A stretch of 64,000 nucleotides of DNA from Valencia hispanica (lineage: Eukaryota > Chordata > Actinopteri > Cyprinodontiformes > Valenciidae), in assembly GCA_963556495.2 (NCBI GenBank), contig OY747703.1, positions 26,741,796-26,805,795 of the forward strand, in the 5' to 3' direction. Below are positions 59,706-64,000 of the stretch, piece by piece. Under the pieces are notes generated by a model. That model ran no database searches. It had not been told where the DNA came from and saw nothing but the letters and a program-made list of their open reading frames with translations. Within the stretch, counting starts at the first letter, position 1. Each line of letters starts with the position of its first letter. The translations under genes were made by a program, and so were the position numbers.

Positions 59706-61158
59706 CAATGTTCCCTCTAAGCTGCGGGCCTGCGCAATTGCGCACTGATGACAGTCTTCGCACACACAAAAAAATCTAACCGGAATTGAAAAAAAACAAC
59801 AAACAAATCATTCTGTGCTATTTTACAGTATGAATCGATGAGCATATGCACCGATTTACAGTTCCAGCGGTGACCCTGCACCGGTCCAATTAGAAAAACA
59901 CACACTCGCCCGAACCCGTTATCCATGGTTATTGCCATATCAATGCGGCAGAGACCCGCACACTGACACAACACAGATTAAAGACAGACACAGGTATCCA
60001 AATAAGACCAAGGTAAAAATAAAAAATTAATCCAGACACAAACTCAGATCCTCCTGTTTATATGGGAGCGGAGCGCTTTCGTCTATGCACAGAGCGACTG
60101 ACCGCACCAAGTTTGTGCGCTGTGAAATGTGCTTGATTTATGTAGAAAGTCTGTAGTGTTTTGGTGGAATTTTCTTTAACGAAAAGAGGATTATGGAATG
60201 TTCTGAAAACATCTGAAGTTTTATTCCACTCAGAAACGTGTTTAATCTCGCTGTTTGATTCTGAATTTGGGTTAAAAGATTTCACTTCAAGACAATAACG
60301 TTTATGTCACTGAGTGACCAGCGGCTGGCTGCTCCAGCCAATGATGCGATTCACTTACGTATTTACGCAGCTAATCAATCGATATTTGTGCTACATTTCA
60401 AGCATCCAGCACAGACTGTGAAAGAGGCTTTAGTTTAATGAATCATATCAAAAGAGCATCGGGAAATTGTCTTGAAGTGGACCATTTGGATCAGCTGATG
60501 CGCATAAAGTCAAAGCTGCAAGCAGATGAGGCCATCAACAGCGTGTACAACCACTGGATACGTGAGGACAGACGACAAAAATAAAGTTAAATTTAAGTTC
60601 TTAATCAGATTTGTGCTTATCTAGTGTCATGCATTTACAATGTTCATTTATGAAAATTGATCATTAAATAACAGTTTGAGTAGCAGAAATACAGAATAAT
60701 CGTGTGATTATATACTGTATTTTGCAGACAAAGAGTTACTTTTACCCAGTGCTCCGCAAGAGCTTCTCACAATGGCTCATCCTTATAATACAAGTCCGAC
60801 CTTTATAATAAATGTTACGTGTGTTTTCAAAATTTGAGTTCATAGCTTGGCTTACTTGGCAGTTCATGTTTCTCCAGTTACAATGAAATATTTATCCTTA
60901 CAATAGTGTTAACACACTACACAGGTCATGAATAAGATCTTTGTCATTTTCATTGTAAGTGGGATAATGTACTTAATAAAAAGTATTCTCACAGAAATTT
61001 AAATGCTTTACTTTGATTATCTTAAACTATGTAAACTGGATGGATGCGATGCTGGCATGACTACAGTGGACACATCTGAAGTTGCTCACAGTGGTCAAAG
61101 AGACGCTCAGGGCGTTTGTGTGTTTGCTCAGACACATGAAAAATTAGAGGGAACATTG
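59706..61158 (+). mobile_element. hAT element with perfect 15-bp terminal repeats
   Basis: The ends CAATGTTCCCTCTAA (59706-59720) and TTAGAGGGAACATTG (61144-61158) are exact inverted copies. Flanking 8-mers (TTGAGGCT, CATGGAAG) do not match. The left end continues into GCGCAATTGCGCA, itself palindromic. It carries a transposase C-terminal coding segment in the same orientation. Confidence 0.8.
60402..60584 (+). pseudogene. hAT transposase C-terminal dimerisation segment
   Basis: Open plus-strand segment reading ASSTDCERGFSLMNHIKRAS, then NCLEVDHLDQLMRIKSKL, ADEAINSVYNHWIREDRRQK and TAA. The S-x-x-x-E-R-x-F-S-x-M-N-x-I-K pattern is the conserved start of the hAT dimerisation region. The upstream catalytic part of the transposase is not recognisable between 59720 and 60400, so this is the remnant of an internally deleted copy. 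Confidence 0.75.
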
Positions 61159-61880
61159 CATGGAAGCATTCCAATGATATTATCAGCATGGGCGGGTCTA
61201 CTGGGGTGGCATAGGGTAGCAGTTGCCCCCCTAAAAGAAAGCCTTGCCACCCCTGCTGCCACCCGAGCAGCTATGAATTCAAACCAGTTAACGTTCCCGC
61301 GGGCGGGCCCAGCCCATTTTCCAGTTTAAATCCATAGATTTTCTGACATCTAACTTCTATGAACCTATACATATTTTATATAATTGGAAAGCTAAGAGTC
61401 TTGTGATTCCAATTATGGATGGCGATCAAGGATACTAACATAACTGTAGACACAGTGAGCGCTTTTGCCAACACAAACGTTCTCCTGACGGAGGTATAAA
61501 ACTATGGACCTCACCACTTTGTAGTCCAATAAACGTGACAAAACCGATCCATTTCGAACAAAAATTGTCTTTTTTCATCAATAAGGGTCCGAGCAAAGTC
61601 CTCCAATAAAGTGAATAGTCCAGGACAACATTAAAACCGACAAAAAAAAAAAAAGGAAAATAAACAGTGAAAATGCGCTTCCGAAATGTCTATGGCCATT
61701 TTTGTAGTCTTTACGGCTTTGTTTCCGATTCTTTCGCTTCCACTTCCGCCTACGAAGGTCACTAAGCATGCCCAGAAGGAAAAAAAAAAATTTTCATCCG
61801 GTTACGATCCTTACGATTATATATATATATATTCATGTCTCAAAGTGAACATCTTATAGAGCACTGTTTAATCTATCAAA
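61159..61880. other. Repeat-like intergenic stretch
   Basis: 61195-61320 (CTACTGGGGTGGCATAGGG, GCCACCCCTGCTGCCACCCG) looks like part of a dispersed element, but I could not define its ends. The rest is AT-rich with a short A run at 61639-61654. Confidence 0.35.
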
Positions 61881-62120
61881 CAAAAATGGAAAAAGCATGG
61901 CACAACTGCAAACCTACCAAGACATGACTGGCCAGCTAAAGTGATGAACCTTGAACTGGTAAACTCTGCCCCGAAAAAGAACATTAAACAGAAAAAAAAG
62001 CTAAATCTGGAGGAGCTGAAGAGATCCACAGCCCCTGTGAGAGAATCTACTAAAAGGACTATTAGGCGTATACTCCTCCGATTTGGCCGTTATAGGCGCG
62101 TGGTAAGAAGAAAGTAATTG
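61881..62120 (+). pseudogene. Tc1-like transposase N-terminal (HTH) fragment
   Basis: Plus-strand reading KAWHNCKPTKT, then (other frames) LEELKRSTAPVRESTKRTIR, RILLRFGRYRRVVRRK. This matches the paired-like DNA-binding half of Tc1 transposases (HNCKPTKTW, LEELQRSTA, R.LHK.GLYGR.ARRK). Multiple frameshifts; the catalytic domain is absent. Confidence 0.65.
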
Positions 62121-64000
62121 GTCAATGGTAGCCATTCAACAAAGTATTGTTTCATGGTGTCATAGCATGTGGTGAAGATGGACCCAAATGCAGGGAGGAG
62201 GGTGGCAATCTCATTTTCAAGATGAACATTTAATGAAAGTCTAATGACACATAATGACAGTAGGAGCTAACATTGACACAATGACAAAACACATGTTTTG
62301 CCTGTGAGTGACAAAAACAGCAACAACCAAAAATAATTTAACTGCAAAACCTTAGTGAGCAACAGAACACTAAAACCTACAGAGCTTGACGCAGGGAGGC
62401 GGAATGCAAATGTACATCATACTTTCAGGATTTTACTTGAAAATAAATTCGACTTTACAATTGTGTTGCTTGGTAAACCTACCCCCCAAAATTCCATAGT
62501 TCTTGGTTTTAACAAAAAATGTAAAAAGGTAAGACGATATGAAAACGTCCACAGGGCACTGTAAGCATCCGTCATGTAAGAAATCTTACATAAAGCAGAA
62601 CTTCCAGTTTCTCAAGTCAGCCTCTGTCCTAACTGTATTATAGGTGGATTACCAAATGAAATGAATTCCTTTTGTTTCAAAAGTTTTATTTAAATGTAGT
62701 AAAGTATATATAAAAAGGGACTTTTAAAAACTGTAAAAACAAGTCTACTGCCATTTATGTTGTGTTTCACTTTGTGTTGCTCAATGTATCCATGACATTT
62801 TAAACAACTGCTAATTTCCCCATTTAAAATCTACGGCTACAGATTAATAAACCATTTAGCCACTTTAAGGTTACCAAAATGAGGTAATTTGTTAACTGCT
62901 CTTCCGTAGAGTCTTTAAAATCGTATTTTAATTTCACATTCATTTCCTTGCAGCAGAAGCATTATGGCAGGTGTAACTGCAAGTTGTGTCAGACTGTGAA
63001 GCTCTCTTGTGGAACATAAATCCATCCTAAACCTGTCCTATAAAACCCTAAACTGTTTTGCCAAGTGTTTCAAACCCAGCAGCCCTGAAAGACAGATGAC
63101 CTTCTAATTTGGGATCTCAGTTCAATAAGTGCTTTGAAACTACTCCGTTTAGCCCCCCTGTGCTTGAATGATTAGACATTGATAGCAGTGTGCAGATTGT
63201 CAGTTCGGTCCTGTCAGGCTGGAAAGCTTGAAAAACCCCATAAATGCCTCTAGGTTGGCACACCATTAGAGCAGCAACCCTCAGAATAATCCATCAGTGG
63301 CTGTAGGCGGACTGCTTCTGGCAGTAAATTACACAGAGTGACACCAGAGAGACTTTCATGGTGATGAAGTCTAACATAGAAAATGAAAGGAACCTGTACA
63401 CAGACTGAGGAAGGAAGTATGAAATAGAAGTTATACTTGTTAACATCAAATAGATTCTCCTGTCAGCTGTTACTTTGCTCAAATATATTAGAAATATCCA
63501 ATCTTTTTAGCTAAATATAATTTTTCCAGTTCCGAGTAAGAGTGTGACTGGCTACTAAGTTATGTTTTAGATTGCACTCTGAGCCATCTGTGGTCTTTGA
63601 ACATTCATTAATCACATGAAAATCTATTTTATTTTTAATGTACCTTAACTATTGACTATGAAGATGTTTAGATAGAGTAAGTCATTAAAAAGGTCCAACC
63701 TGCTGCAAAAAAAATACACATCAAAAATACAATTCAATTTCTAAATACAATATTAATCCTGAAGCACAATTAGATATTGGTGAAACTGTAAATGTTCAGG
63801 TTTCTTCAAAAAGTTAATTTAGACGGTGTTTATGCTAACATCTAATTGTCATGTTTGTGTGTTAAATAGGAAAATAAATAGCAAAATAAACTTAAATGAT
63901 ATAATTGTAACAAAACAAAACAAGCACAATAAACTTACAGCACTGGGAGAACCAATAAATGCAGACATAAGGAAGAAACAGGAACTGGGCAGGAACCAGA
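62121..64000. other. Intergenic to window end, nothing recognised
   Basis: 62160-62280 has the look of a repeat edge (TGGACCCAAATGCAGGGAGG), but ends are unclear. No gene or RNA recognised to base 64000. Confidence 0.35.

Overview
The window looks like ray-finned fish (teleost) nuclear DNA. It is AT-rich and intron-rich, with no operons or ribosome-binding sites. It is packed with fish-type repeats: RTE-like and L2/Rex1-like LINE fragments, a DIRS1-like fragment, Tc1/mariner and hAT remnants, tRNA-derived SINEs and fold-back MITEs. No species can be assigned from the sequence alone. All identifications were made by reading translations and repeat ends by eye; no database search was run.

The one host gene I can name with confidence lies at the left end on the minus strand: a prostaglandin E receptor EP1-type GPCR (ptger1-like). 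Its main coding exon (658-1568) runs from the initiator to the end of TM6 and stops at a consensus splice donor at the conserved prostanoid-receptor intron position. The TM7 exon must lie left of base 1. A matching upstream TATA box (3894-3900) and a non-coding first exon (3603 to about 3870) with a strong donor give a plausible complete 5' end. The intron between them carries an 843-bp fold-back element and a (TA)n tract.

Most of the rest is intergenic DNA built from nested mobile elements. At 6826-8503 a hAT-like MITE is split by a 1.14-kb fold-back element. At 20.1-21.4 kb there is a perfect hairpin, a TIR element, and a SWIM/YqaJ-type coding fragment split by a hAT MITE with a perfect 8-bp target duplication. 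At 23.2-23.7 kb lies a decayed copy of a multicopy fish SAMD3-like gene. At 28.8-32.1 kb is a 3.35-kb TIR element carrying a LINE and a 56-bp-arm palindrome. At 33.5-34.8 kb a LINE sits inside a TIR element. At 50.7-54.6 kb is a ZMYM1/DUF4371-type hAT transposon, broken by a LINE, followed by a DIRS1-like RT/RNase H fragment. At 59.7-61.2 kb is a hAT element that keeps its transposase C-terminus.

The most interesting item is a pair of copies (11889-12849 plus; 35698-37252 minus) of a long retroposon I do not recognise. It has a very GC-rich 5' part, a pyrimidine-rich middle, AATAAA signals and an A-rich tail. Each copy is bounded by its own 13-15-bp target-site duplication. A CpG-rich, TATA-preceded block at 58.8-59.1 kb with two consensus donors may be the first exon of a second host gene on the minus strand.
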